Source: Rhizobiales bacterium Ga0077525 (GTDB lineage: Bacteria; Pseudomonadota; Alphaproteobacteria; Rhizobiales; Xanthobacteraceae). Taken from it: a stretch of 64,000 bases of DNA. This document shows, one piece after another, positions 34,555 through 43,031 of this stretch (positions are counted from its first letter, which is position 1; each line of letters starts with the position of its first letter). A program made the position numbers and the translations under genes. Below the pieces are notes generated by a model. It made no database searches. It was not told the origin of the DNA and was given only the letters and a program-made list of their open reading frames with translations. The stretch lies in the NCBI GenBank assembly GCA_001464835.1, contig LNDS01000045.1:1-64000 (forward strand), read 5' to 3'.

Positions 34555-35355
34555 TTAAAGGCGCGCCAGCCGCCGCAGCGCCAACCGCACCTGATCCGGC
34601 GATGAAAACACCCCGCTCGCGCCATCGAACGCAAAGCCGACCGCGAAAGCTTTGCCGCCGAATTCGGGCATCGCGCTGAAGGCGGCTTCGTCGGTGATGT
34701 CGTCGCCGATGAAAACCGGCATGCGCCCGGCAAAAGGCGGCTGCGCCATCACACTGCGCACGCCGTCGCCCTTGTTGATGCCCGGACGCTTGACCTCGAC
34801 CATCGCCTTGCCCGGCAGTAGTTCGGTCTCGATGTCGGGAAAGGCCGCGCGGGTGGCCGCGACATGCGCGCGCAGGCGTTCTTCGTGGTGCGGCGCCTTG
34901 CGATAATGCAGCGCCACCGAGTATCCCTTGTCTTCGTACTCGACGCCGGAGCCCGGCGTCACGGCGCTGATCAAATGCCGGCGCATGTCACCGGGCAGAT
35001 CGTCGATGCGCGTAATGACGGCGTCGGACAGGCGCAGTTCGGCGCCGTGGCCGCCAACCGACGGCAGCGTGAGCGGTGCGAAGAGCTTGTCGAGATCGCG
35101 GACCGGACGGCCGCTGACCAGCGCCAGCGCGCCGCCGCTCATCTCGTATAACCTGAGCAACGTGTCCTTGAGGATGTCGGGCACATCGACCTCGAAAGGC
35201 GACGGCCCTATATCGATCAAGGTGCCGTCGACATCGAGCAGCCATGCGGTGGTTGCCGGATCGAGCTTGGCAAACTGTGTCAAAGCCAATTCGTTGGCGG
35301 CACGGCCGCCTTCATCGATCGCAATAGTCTCGGACACAATCGTCGTTCCCAACAA
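34555..35355 (-). CDS. otsB: Trehalose-6-phosphate phosphatase
   Basis: OtsB removes phosphate from trehalose-6-phosphate; HAD-superfamily enzyme of about 266 residues. The catalytic motif I is LLDVDGTLIDIGPSP (nucleophile Asp plus second Asp), motif II LALVSGRPVRDLDKL, and motif IV FIGDDITDEAAFSAM. The cap region contains GHGAELRLSDAVITRIDDLP. Starts are non-ATG: TTG at 35355 or 35352, or GTG at 35337 with GGGA upstream; the conserved part is unaffected. It is immediately downstream of the secreted protein gene at 35379 and 225 bp upstream of otsA, whose own promoter lies in the gap. Confidence 0.93.
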   Translation of the reverse strand: MLGTTIVSETIAIDEGGRAANELALTQFAKLDPATTAWLLDVDGTLIDIGPSPFEVDVPDILKDTLLRLYEMSGGALALVSGRPVRDLDKLFAPLTLPSVGGHGAELRLSDAVITRIDDLPGDMRRHLISAVTPGSGVEYEDKGYSVALHYRKAPHHEERLRAHVAATRAAFPDIETELLPGKAMVEVKRPGINKGDGVRSVMAQPPFAGRMPVFIGDDITDEAAFSAMPEFGGKAFAVGFAFDGASGVFSSPDQVRLALRRLARL

Positions 35356-35378
35356 ACGCCCGGCAAAAAGTCAAAGCG

Positions 35379-36398
35379 CTACCGCGCCAGCACCTCGACA
35401 TCGCCATCGACGCCGGTGACGACCTTGAATTCGCGCTCGAACACCTTGCCCTCGTTGCGGGCGATGGCGCGATACTCGCCCTCGCCCAAAACGACGCGCG
35501 GAAACGCGCCGATCGATTCCTTGATGACGTCACCGCCCGGCGTCAGCACCGACCAGGCGGTATTGGCCAAGGCCTCGCCGCCTTTTTCACTGACGAGTTT
35601 CAGCGTGATGACGGCGGCGCGGTGATTGACCGCGATATCGGTCAGCATGCCGGCCTGCACGCGGATGTCGGAGCGCACCTGCGAATTGGCGTCGCCGTAG
35701 TTCGACACGATGTAATATATGCCCTCCGGCACCATCACCACCGCGCCGGTCATGACATGCTCGGCGATCGGCCGCCGGTCGCCGGCTTCGAACTGGCTGC
35801 CTTTGTAGACGTCGAATGAAATCTGCCCGGCCGGGATCGGCACGTCGCCGACGCGGCCTTCGATGCGAAGGCCGCCGGCCGGCAGGTCGAAATCCTCACG
35901 CACGGTCGCGCCGCGCAAGGTCACCGGCTTGACCGCGGTGGCGAGTCCAAAGCCGACATGGACGATGTAATTGCCGGGCGGCAGCACCATGGTCGGCGCC
36001 GGGGTTTTCTCCTCGCGGAGCATCCGGAAGGCACCGCCGGGCTCGGCCTTCGCCGCGTAAACCCGCCAGGTCAGCCCGCCGGTAATCGGGGCTGCGTCCT
36101 TGCCGAAACGCGCCGAGAGCGCCAGCGCCACTTGGCCGGCCGGCACCATCGGCATCGGCGTCGCGATCGGCGGCGGCTGCGGCGGCACCAGGCTGCCGCC
36201 GCCGAAGCCGTCGCCGCGCACGCCCATATTGGGCGACAGCAGGCCGGTCGAAGGGCTGGTAGAGAACAGCGAATTGCCGCCGGATTGCGCGACGGCAAGA
36301 CCGGGCGAAACAAGCGCGGCAGCGGCCGCGAAAAGGCCTGCGGCGATAATCTCAAAGGACCGGCGGAAGGTCGCGGCGGTGGCGAATGCGCTGCTCAT
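35379..36398 (-). CDS. Secreted beta-sandwich-repeat protein of unknown function
   Basis: A 339-residue exported protein: signal peptide about 1-37 (ending GLAVAQS), a low-complexity Gly/Pro stretch (about 40-95), then beta-rich repeats with recurring pattern of carboxypeptidase-regulatory or PEGA-like folds. Examples: YIVHVGFGLATAVKPVTLRG, YYIVSNYGDANSQVRSDIRV and GEYRAIARNEGKVFEREFKV. Each repeat alternates a short strand pair with VxLxxG endings. I recall such proteins in Bradyrhizobium relatives, with no known function. The stop is 24 bp before otsB, so co-transcription is possible. Confidence 0.8.
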   Translation of the reverse strand: MSSAFATAATFRRSFEIIAAGLFAAAAALVSPGLAVAQSGGNSLFSTSPSTGLLSPNMGVRGDGFGGGSLVPPQPPPIATPMPMVPAGQVALALSARFGKDAAPITGGLTWRVYAAKAEPGGAFRMLREEKTPAPTMVLPPGNYIVHVGFGLATAVKPVTLRGATVREDFDLPAGGLRIEGRVGDVPIPAGQISFDVYKGSQFEAGDRRPIAEHVMTGAVVMVPEGIYYIVSNYGDANSQVRSDIRVQAGMLTDIAVNHRAAVITLKLVSEKGGEALANTAWSVLTPGGDVIKESIGAFPRVVLGEGEYRAIARNEGKVFEREFKVVTGVDGDVEVLAR

Positions 36399-36432
36399 GT
36401 CGGCAGCGTTTTCGGCCTAAATCGCGGCGATT

Positions 36433-36947
36433 TCAAGCCTCATTGATCTTGCCAAAATGAATCGGCCAAATGAATGAGCCCCGCGCCGAGGGGGCCGTCG
36501 GCGCCGGGCTCATCACGGGTGAGCCGACGCCGATTTTCTCCAGGTTGCCGCTGATGATCCGGCGGCTTATGTGCAGCAATCGCCGGCAAAGTTCGAGGCG
36601 GCTCGCGCAGCGGCTCGTTAGAAGGCCTGCCACTCTTCCGCTTTCAGCAGTGGCAATCTGCGTGCGCATCTGCTGAACCGGGTTGCCGCTCGCTCGCGAT
36701 GCAGCCTTCTTAAGGGCCAGCACCTTCTTCCCGGTTTCGTTCGCCGGCTGCCCTGCAGCTAGGTTGCCATTCTCATGACTGCCAATATCGACGATGCGGA
36801 AGAACGCCACCTGTTCGTCGATCGACTTGGCCTGCAGTTCGAGGTTTTTCGCAGTGGCAACGTTCTCTTCGACCAGCGCCGAGTTTTGCTGAGTCACTTC
36901 GTCCATCTGCGTCAGCGCCCTGTTGATCTGCTCGATGCCGGTCCGCA
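36433..36947 (-). pseudogene. C-terminal remnant of a methyl-accepting chemotaxis protein
   Basis: The protein-like part [20 protein letters not shown] followed by ALVEENVATAKNLELQAKSI, then IDEQVAFF, matches the last helix of the MCP signalling domain (compare the intact receptors at 801 and 14672). Everything upstream (sensor, membrane helices, signalling tip) is missing. After SGNPVQQMRTQIATA, which resembles the pre-tail of the receptor at 16390, the sequence loses MCP character and runs on to an unrelated stop. The 5' side ends abruptly near 36947, where a different broken gene begins on the other strand. It cannot sense or span the membrane. Confidence 0.75.
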
Positions 36948-37159
36948 CGATCCGCATCGCCGCCCTCTACGGCGTGCCAAACAAATTCACCGATCGCCTG
37001 TTCGCGCCCGAACCGGCGGCGGCGCCCTGGCAGGTCAAGCGCGTCGAGGACTGGACCGACGCGCATTGGGGCGATGAGGGCACGCTCGAGAAAAGCGGTT
37101 TGTCGCCTATCGCGCTTTGTCTCTGCCGTCCGCTATGCTACGGCCCGTCATCCGATTGA
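36948..37159 (+). pseudogene. C-terminal remnant of an unidentified protein
   Basis: On the plus strand, IAALYGVPNKFTDRLFAPE followed by PAAAPWQVKRVEDWTDAHWG and DEGTLEKSGLSPIA looks like genuine protein sequence, with regular composition. It is truncated at its 5' end by the chemoreceptor remnant at 36947. I do not recognise the family. The frame ends at 37159, but the last 15 codons (ALCLCRPLCYGPSSD) look non-coding and probably overlap the promoter of the nitroreductase gene. The two remnants share a breakpoint and so record one deletion or rearrangement. Confidence 0.45.
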
Positions 37160-37169
37160 TGAGGGCCGC

Positions 37170-37739
37170 ATGCTGGATGCTTTAGAACTTCTCAAAACCC
37201 GCCGCTCGGTCAAACCGATGGAAATGACCGGCGCGGCGCCGAATGCTGCCGATATCGACACCATGCTGACGATAGCCTCGCGCGTGCCCGACCACGGCAA
37301 GCTTTCGCCATGGCGCTTCATCGTTTTTGAAGGCGACGCGCGCACCGCTGCTGGCGACAAGATCGCCGCCGTGTTCAAAGCCAAGAATCCCGATGCGACG
37401 CCCGATCAGATCGCCTTCGAACGCAACCGTCTGGCGCGCGCGCCGCTCGTCATTGCCGTGGTCAGCCGCGCCGGCCCGCATGCCAAGATTCCGGAATGGG
37501 AGCAGCAGATGTCGGCCGGCGCCTCGGCCATGCTTTTGGTCACCGCCGCGCATGCGCTCGGCTATGCCGCCGCCTGGCTGACTGAATGGTATGCCTATGA
37601 CCGCGCCGTACTCGATGTGCTCGGCCTGTCGGCGAACGAACGTCTGGCCGGTTTCGTCCACATTGGACGACCCGTCGCGCCGCCGCAGGAGCGCGAAAGG
37701 CCGAAGCTCGAGAACATTGTCACGCGTTACGGGGCGTAA
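37170..37739 (+). CDS. Nitroreductase-family protein
   Basis: A 189-residue FMN-dependent oxidoreductase of the nitroreductase fold, which uses NAD(P)H to reduce quinones, nitro groups or related compounds. It begins LDALELLKTRRSVKPMEM, the FMN-binding Arg-Arg-Ser motif, then ASRVPDHGKLSPWRFIVFEG. The central helix is AGASAMLLVTAAHALGYAAA, and the C-terminal GFVHIGRPVAPPQERERPK forms the second FMN loop. The ATG at 37170 follows GAGG; the longer frame from 37074 lies within the preceding remnant. The stop is two bases before the flavin reductase start, so they are an operon. Confidence 0.93.
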   Translation: MLDALELLKTRRSVKPMEMTGAAPNAADIDTMLTIASRVPDHGKLSPWRFIVFEGDARTAAGDKIAAVFKAKNPDATPDQIAFERNRLARAPLVIAVVSRAGPHAKIPEWEQQMSAGASAMLLVTAAHALGYAAAWLTEWYAYDRAVLDVLGLSANERLAGFVHIGRPVAPPQERERPKLENIVTRYGA

Positions 37740-37741
37740 CA

Positions 37742-38347
37742 ATGTTCTATGAACCGGAATCCCGCGACAAAGCCATCCTGCCTTTCGATCCGTTCAAGGC
37801 CATCGTCGCGCCGCGGCCGATCGGCTGGATCACCTCGATGAGCGCCAAAGGCGAGATCAATCTCGCGCCCTACTCGTTCTTCAACGGCGTCAATAGCCGG
37901 CCCAATCTGGTGATGTTCGCCAGCGAGAACTACAAGGACTCGGTCGCGTTCATCGAGGAGACCGGCGAATTCGTCTGTAGCCTGGCGACATATGCCCTGC
38001 GCGAGCAGATGAACGAGACCGCCGCGCCGTTGGCGCGCGGCGTCAATGAAATGGTGCGCGCCGGGCTTGAACCGGCGCCGTCGCGCCTGGTCAAGCCGCC
38101 GCGCGTCGCCGCCTCGCCGTGTGCGCTCGAATGCAGGATGACCAAGATCGTGCCGATGAGCGGCATCGACGGCGAGCCAGTCGATTGCCACGTCGTCTTC
38201 GGCCAAGTAGTCGGCGTCTATATCGACGACCGCTTTATTGTGAACGGCCTGCTCGATACCGCCGCCATGCAGCCGATCGCCCGCTGCGGCTACGATCAAT
38301 ACGCCGTGGTCGAGAGCGTTTTTGCAATGCAGCGCCCCACCAAATAG
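37742..38347 (+). CDS. Flavin reductase-like FMN-binding protein
   Basis: A 201-residue split-barrel flavoprotein of the flavin reductase-like family. Signature segments: VAPRPIGWITSMSAKGEINL, APYSFFNGVNSRPNLVMFAS, and DCHVVFGQVVGVYIDD. Family members bind FMN and reduce flavin, or catalyse specialised reductions. It starts two bases after the nitroreductase stop, so both flavoproteins are made together and may supply reduced flavin to each other or to a monooxygenase. Confidence 0.92.
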   Translation: MFYEPESRDKAILPFDPFKAIVAPRPIGWITSMSAKGEINLAPYSFFNGVNSRPNLVMFASENYKDSVAFIEETGEFVCSLATYALREQMNETAAPLARGVNEMVRAGLEPAPSRLVKPPRVAASPCALECRMTKIVPMSGIDGEPVDCHVVFGQVVGVYIDDRFIVNGLLDTAAMQPIARCGYDQYAVVESVFAMQRPTK

Positions 38348-38545
38348 CGATAACTGAACCATTTTAACGCTCGCGGCGTTGGAACCTGCCCGCTCCGTTT
38401 AACCATAATGTAATCCCCCGGGCGCACTCTTATTGTCACGTTCGGGTCATGCGACTCCGTCAGCGCTTTCACCATGTTGGATTGATATTCTTGTCGAGAG
38501 GCCGGCCCGGTCCGATGATGGGATCGGGAAAACGGGAGTACGGGC

Positions 38546-39562
38546 TTGGTGTTTGAGGGTTTATTCTCACGCGGCCGCAACGATGACCGGTCTGTCGACG
38601 CGACCGCGCCTATAAAGCCGGAAATCACCCGACCGAGCATCGGTCTCGCGCTCGGCGGCGGCGCGGCGCGCGGCTTTGCCCATATCGGCGTGCTGCAAAC
38701 TCTGGCCGCGCACGGCATCGTGCCGGACGTCATCGTCGGCACGTCGATCGGCGCCGTCGTCGGCGGCTGCTACGCGTCCAAGCAGATGGACAATCTGGAA
38801 AGCTGGGCGCGCGGGCTCAAAGTACGCAGCATCTTCAGCTATCTCGACATCAGCCTGTCCGGCTCCGGCCTCATCAATGGCGGCCCGCTCGCCTCCAAAC
38901 TGATCGAAGCGCTCGGCGACACGCGCATCGAAGACCTGCCGCTGCGCTTTGCCGCCATCGCCACCGAATTCAACACCGGTCACGAAATCTGGTTGACGCG
39001 CGGCCGCCTGTCGGACGCGACGCGCGCCTCTTACGCCCTGCCCGGTATTTTCCCGCCGGTGAAGATCGGCGGCCGCTGGCTGGTCGATGGCGCGCTGGTC
39101 AATCCGGTGCCGGTGTCGGCTGCGCGCGCGCTCGGCGCGCGGCTGGTGATCGCGGTCAATCTCAATGCCGATCTGTTCGGCCGCGGCACCATCATCGCCG
39201 ATCACGGCTCCGACCAAGAAGACGATAATGCCGCCGCCGAAATGGCCCGGCCGCAAGGCTTGCGCGGCATGTTCAGCGGCGAAAAATCATTGCGCCGCCA
39301 GTTCTTCGGCACACGCGGACGGCCGGGGATTCCGACCGTCATGGTCGAGGCCTTCAACGTCATGCAGGACCGCATCACGCGCGCCCGCCTCGCCGGCGAT
39401 CCGCCGGACGTCTTGATAAGCCCCCGGCTCGGCAAGGTCGGCTGGTTCGATTTCCACCGCGGCGCCGACGCCATCAAGATCGGCGCCGAAGCCGCGGAAA
39501 AAGCCATGGAAGGCATCACCGAAGCGCTGGCCGGCCTGTCGCAACCCTTCGCCGCGAAATAG
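38546..39562 (+). CDS. Patatin-like phospholipase
   Basis: A 338-residue patatin-fold lipid acyl hydrolase with a Ser-Asp dyad. The oxyanion loop GGGAARGFAHIGVLQTL is near residues 37-53. The nucleophile Ser is in VGTSIGAVVGG near 69, and the Asp in LVDGALVNPVP near 183. It resembles bacterial RssA/YlbK-type proteins. A hydrophilic insertion (about 225-245, DHGSDQEDDNAAAEMARPQG) follows the catalytic core. Start: TTG at 38546 or GTG at 38549, with GGGAG upstream; there is no ATG in range. The 198-bp gap before it shows nothing else clear. Confidence 0.92.
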   Translation: MVFEGLFSRGRNDDRSVDATAPIKPEITRPSIGLALGGGAARGFAHIGVLQTLAAHGIVPDVIVGTSIGAVVGGCYASKQMDNLESWARGLKVRSIFSYLDISLSGSGLINGGPLASKLIEALGDTRIEDLPLRFAAIATEFNTGHEIWLTRGRLSDATRASYALPGIFPPVKIGGRWLVDGALVNPVPVSAARALGARLVIAVNLNADLFGRGTIIADHGSDQEDDNAAAEMARPQGLRGMFSGEKSLRRQFFGTRGRPGIPTVMVEAFNVMQDRITRARLAGDPPDVLISPRLGKVGWFDFHRGADAIKIGAEAAEKAMEGITEALAGLSQPFAAK

Positions 39563-39576
39563 TCAGCCAGCGCGCG

Positions 39577-40008
39577 TTACGCCGTCTGGATGTATTGGCG
39601 CAACGCCTCGGCGTCCTGTTCGATCTCGCCGACGCGCTGCTTGACCACGTCGCCGATCGACACCAGACCGATCATTTGGCCGTCGCGCAGCACCGGCAGA
39701 TGGCGGAATTTTCCCGCCGTCATGCGTTCCATGATGTCGGCGATGGAATCGTTCTCGCTGCATGTCATGACGTTGCGCGTCATCACCTGACCGACCGACA
39801 CCGACAGCGCATCGACGCCGTGTTCGGACACCGCCCGCACGATATCGCGTTCCGACAGAATGCCCGCGAGCCGTCCGCCAGCGCCGCGAATGACGACCGC
39901 GCCGATGCGGTGTGCGCTGAGAAGTCTGGCTGCCGCCGCGAGATCCGCGGTCGGTTCGATGCTGAAAATGTCGCCGCCCTTGGCGGCTAGTATAGCCTTG
40001 ACGTTCAT
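39577..40008 (-). CDS. CBS-domain pair protein
   Basis: A 143-residue protein consisting of two CBS domains that form one Bateman module, binding adenosyl nucleotides such as AMP or ATP. First domain: KGGDIFSIEPTADLAAAARL to GRLAGILSERDIVRAV; second: VGQVMTRNVMTCSENDSIAD to GLVSIGDVVKQRV. There is no attached catalytic domain, as in the hypoxia-responsive Hrp1 type. GGGAGG precedes the ATG. A perfect EcfG-type promoter lies 60 bp upstream (40068-40093), so the gene probably belongs to the general stress response. It is convergent with the patatin gene. Confidence 0.95.
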   Translation of the reverse strand: MNVKAILAAKGGDIFSIEPTADLAAAARLLSAHRIGAVVIRGAGGRLAGILSERDIVRAVSEHGVDALSVSVGQVMTRNVMTCSENDSIADIMERMTAGKFRHLPVLRDGQMIGLVSIGDVVKQRVGEIEQDAEALRQYIQTA

Positions 40009-40067
40009 CGCAGCCTCCCTGTCACCCGAAATCAGATACGCGGGAACTGAGTCTCGGGTTGTGCGTC

Positions 40068-40093
40068 AACGATCCCGCCGCGCCGGCGGTTCC
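40068..40093 (-). promoter_or_regulatory. EcfG-type general-stress promoter for the CBS gene
   Basis: On the minus strand, GGAAC (40093-40089), 17 bases, then CGTT (40071-40068): a perfect match to the EcfG consensus. Transcription would start about 50 nt before the ATG of the CBS-domain gene. Confidence 0.75.
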
Positions 40094-40159
40094 GTCAAGC
40101 CCAATCGATGCGGCATTTACGCTGCAACGCGGCAAGTTGGCGCAACATATGTGCGCATA

Positions 40160-40909
40160 TCAATGCAGCGTCGTCGCGTCATGGATGCCCGGCGGCTGCC
40201 GCGGCGTCGGATCGAACCAGGAAAACAGAAACAGTCCGGCGAGAAAGCCGCCGATATGCGCCTGCCATGCCACGATCTCTTCGCCGCCGGTGATCGAATG
40301 CGATCCCAGCCCGAAAAGTATGTTGATACCGAACCACACCGCGAGGAAAGCCAGCACGCGCGCATCGCTCAACACTTGCGTCAGCGGTATGGCCGGCACC
40401 CGGAAGGCCGCATCGTCATCGCTGCGCCACGCGCCGAGCGGGCCGCCGCGCTGGAAGGCAAAGCGCATCGCCGCCGCCATCGCGCCGGAGATCGAGGCCG
40501 ACGCGCCGATCATCGGCGCCTGCGACCCGGCATTAGTCAACAGATGCATTGCCGCGCCGGCTGCCGCGGTCACCGCGAAGAACGCCAGAAAGCGCACCGT
40601 GCCGAAACGGCGCGCCAAAGCGCTGCCGAAGGCAAGCAGCCAGACCCCATTGACGGTCAGGTGCATCCAACTGCCGTGCAGCAAAGAATAAGAAAAGAAG
40701 GTCCAGACGTCAGCGGCGACACCGCCCGGCAGCAGCCCACCGAGCACCACCGACGAATCGTAGCGCGCCGGGATGAAGGCGAAATAAAGCAGCAGCCAGA
40801 TGTCCTGATCCTGATCGATCAGTTCGCTGCGCACGCCATGGATGGCCACCAGTACGACCAGCAGCACGACGATGACGGTGGGGATATTGAAGAGCGGTTC
40901 GCGTTGCAC
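40160..40909 (-). CDS. Rhomboid-family intramembrane serine protease
   Basis: A 249-residue polytopic membrane protease. The catalytic Ser is in PMIGASASISGAMAAAMR and the His in VAWQAHIGGFLAGLFLF; the dyad lies in the fourth and sixth core helices. The rhomboid-specific HGSWMHLTVNGVWLLAFGSA, with HxxxHxxxN-like pattern, is also present. GTG at 40909, with GGAAA upstream, is the likely start; the ATG at 41089 would add 60 hydrophilic residues not expected for the family. A non-conserved helix precedes the core. Function: cleavage of single-span membrane proteins. Confidence 0.92.
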   Translation of the reverse strand: MQREPLFNIPTVIVVLLVVLVAIHGVRSELIDQDQDIWLLLYFAFIPARYDSSVVLGGLLPGGVAADVWTFFSYSLLHGSWMHLTVNGVWLLAFGSALARRFGTVRFLAFFAVTAAAGAAMHLLTNAGSQAPMIGASASISGAMAAAMRFAFQRGGPLGAWRSDDDAAFRVPAIPLTQVLSDARVLAFLAVWFGINILFGLGSHSITGGEEIVAWQAHIGGFLAGLFLFSWFDPTPRQPPGIHDATTLH

Positions 40910-41196
40910 GAGGACTTTCCGTTTGCAGGGGGCCTTGGCTTTACGCCCCTGCCCGCCTGACCGCGAGGCGCGCGAGCCGTCGGCAAAACTATGGCAGAGG
41001 TAATGGCCAAAAAACAGCGCGCCCCGCACTTCGGCCGGCGATTTTAACGCTAACGCGCGCTGCCGCCGCCATTCGGCCGCCGGCGGCACGTCCCCTGCTC
41101 CCTTGCTGGCGTCGCGGCGAAAAGCCGGCGCCGTTGTCCCGATCGGGGACAGACAGGACCGCCGGCACCGTCTCGCGACGGAACAGGTGGCGCGTC

Positions 41197-41874
41197 ATGA
41201 AACATTCCTCGACACGGGCTTTGTTTAACTACTGGGACAAGCAGCGCGGCGGCCGCCCAGCGCCCGAGCGCGCCGACATCGATCCGGTCGGCTTGCGCCG
41301 CGAACTCGGCGACGTCTTCATGCTGGCCGCCGATTTTGTCGATAACCTTCGTTTTCGTCTGGCCGGCACCCGGGTCTGCGCTTTGTTCGGCCGCGAGATC
41401 AAAGGCGAGGCATTTCCGGTATTGTGGAACCAGGATAGCCGCAAGACCATTGGCGACGTTCTTAACGTGCTGACCGAGGAACGCATCGGCGCCGTCGCCG
41501 GCCTGACCGGCCGCACCGCCGATGGCGCTGAGGTCGAACTGGAATTGCTGCTGCTGCCGCTGGCGCATGCCGGCCACGCCCGCATTCGTGCCATCGGCTC
41601 GCTTGTGGCGCTGACGCCGCCCTACTGGCTCGGCGAAAAGCCGTTGCATGAACTTCATCTCGGCGCGCTGCGCCATGTCGGCCCGGACAGCGAAAACCTC
41701 GATGCCCGCCGTTTCACTTTGGCGCCGTCGCAACAGCCGGACATCATGCAGGAGCCGCGCGACATTCTGCCGGCGCCGCAAGAAACCGCACCGCCCTTCG
41801 GCAGCCGGGTGAAGCACGGCTTTGTCGTCTATAGCGGCGGCCGCGAAACGCCATCCGGTGAACAGACCGGATAA
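41197..41874 (+). CDS. PAS_5-domain protein (DUF1491-like alphaproteobacterial PAS)
   Basis: A 225-residue cytoplasmic protein of the PAS_5 (PF07310) type found in alphaproteobacteria. The PAS domain covers about residues 1-165: LFNYWDKQRGGRPAPERADI, FMLAADFVDNLRFRLAGTRV and GALRHVGPDSENLDARRFTL. The C-terminal 60 residues are Pro-rich. No output domain is attached. PAS domains bind small molecules or mediate protein contacts; the ligand is unknown. The next gene on the strand is a tandem PilZ protein 70 bp away. ATG 41197 follows AGGTGG. The exact Pfam name should be checked. Confidence 0.82.
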   Translation: MKHSSTRALFNYWDKQRGGRPAPERADIDPVGLRRELGDVFMLAADFVDNLRFRLAGTRVCALFGREIKGEAFPVLWNQDSRKTIGDVLNVLTEERIGAVAGLTGRTADGAEVELELLLLPLAHAGHARIRAIGSLVALTPPYWLGEKPLHELHLGALRHVGPDSENLDARRFTLAPSQQPDIMQEPRDILPAPQETAPPFGSRVKHGFVVYSGGRETPSGEQTG

Positions 41875-41944
41875 CGAACCGTTAATCTAACGCCAATAGG
41901 CTCGCAGGCTTACGGGAACCTGTCCCTGAAGAAGCCTGCCGCTC

Positions 41945-42571
41945 ATGGCCTTGCCACTGATCAAGCCAAAATTCCTGCCGCTGGCCGATGAGCGCCGGCG
42001 GCATCAGCGCGTCAAGGTCAACCTGCTCGGCCGCTATATGCTGGCCGATTATCGCGAATTCCCCTGCCAGGTAATCGATATGTCGCCGGGCGGCATGGCG
42101 GTCGTGGCGCCGGTGGCCGGCGTTCCCGGCGAACGGGTGATCGCCTATGTCGATCATCTCGGCCGCCTCGAGGGCAAGATCGCACGCATTCTCGACAACG
42201 GCTTTGCCATGAGCATCGCGGCGACCTCGCGCAAGCGCGACAAGCTCGCCGCCCAGCTCACCTGGCTGGCCAATCGCCAGATCCTCAATCTGCCGGAAGA
42301 CCGCCGCCACGGCCGCTTCGTGCCGCGCAATACGTCGGCGCGCCTTATCATGCAGAACGGCACCAACGTGGCTTGCCGCATCATCGATTTGTCGGCCTCG
42401 GGCGCAGCCGTCGCCATCGCACCGGAGCTTTTGCCGGCGGTCGGCTCGCCGATCACCATCGGCAAGACCGCCGGCCGCGTGGTGCGCCACATCGAGAATG
42501 GCTTCGCCATCGAATTCCAGCGCTTGCAGCACCCCGATTTCATCGAAGACAACGTCACCGGCGAGCAATAG
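41945..42571 (+). CDS. Tandem PilZ-domain protein (cyclic di-GMP effector)
   Basis: A 208-residue protein with two consecutive PilZ domains. The first has the arginine motif DERRRHQRVKV near 16-26 and the second part DMSPGGMAV near 45-53. The second has RRHGRFVPR near 120-128 and IDLSASGAAVA near 146-156. Both fit RxxxR...(D/N)xSxxG, required to bind cyclic di-GMP. There is no other domain, so it should act as a stand-alone sensor that binds partners. The PAS protein lies upstream and a LapG-like peptidase downstream on the same strand, suggesting a link to adhesion control. Confidence 0.93.
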   Translation: MALPLIKPKFLPLADERRRHQRVKVNLLGRYMLADYREFPCQVIDMSPGGMAVVAPVAGVPGERVIAYVDHLGRLEGKIARILDNGFAMSIAATSRKRDKLAAQLTWLANRQILNLPEDRRHGRFVPRNTSARLIMQNGTNVACRIIDLSASGAAVAIAPELLPAVGSPITIGKTAGRVVRHIENGFAIEFQRLQHPDFIEDNVTGEQ

Positions 42572-43031
42572 CCGCCGTGCCGTTGGCCCTGCGCCGGTCT
42601 TGCCGGCGCGATATTTTCGACGCCGACGCGCCATTTCGCTGACGCAAGTCTTGCGACGCCAAAACGCGATTACGCCTTAGCGTCAGCGGACCTTCAACAA
42701 ACTGTCTAAAATTGCGCGTTTCCGACCCCGCGTTGCGCGCGTGTTTGCGGCTGCACTGCCGCGCCGGGGCGGGCCCGGCATGTCTTTATTTAAGTAAACA
42801 GCGCCACCTTCGACCAGCCTTTAATCCCGCTATTGCTGACCGAAGTATATTAATCCATAAAATTTGAGATAAATTGTATTCATCTGCTTTTTATTCGAGT
42901 TCTATTCTTTTTTATCCAGTATTCGTCTCTTTGTTTACTTCCATTTTCAGATAATTGCCTCGCTCGACTTATCCGCCCCGAAAAATCTTTTTGCCAATTT
43001 GGTCCCGACGACAGGGGAAGGGACCACACCA
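42572..43031 (+). other. 460-bp intergenic region, partly strongly AT-rich
   Basis: The part from about 42780 to 42990 is far richer in A and T than the surrounding genome. It contains TTTATTTAAGTAAACA and, 130 bp further on, TTGTTTACTTCC, so AAGTAAAC (42792-42799) and GTTTACTT (42933-42940) form an inverted pair. The 17-bp motif shared with the yidD upstream region lies at 42828-42844. I see no gene. This is the promoter region of the LapG-like gene and a plausible target for an AT-binding silencer or MucR/H-NS-like protein. Confidence 0.45.
42828..42844 (+). repeat. 17-bp motif shared with 28124-28140
   Basis: Second exact copy of CGCTATTGCTGACCGAA, 188 bp before the LapG-like start. It may be a binding site or a fragment of a longer lost repeat. 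Confidence 0.55.
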
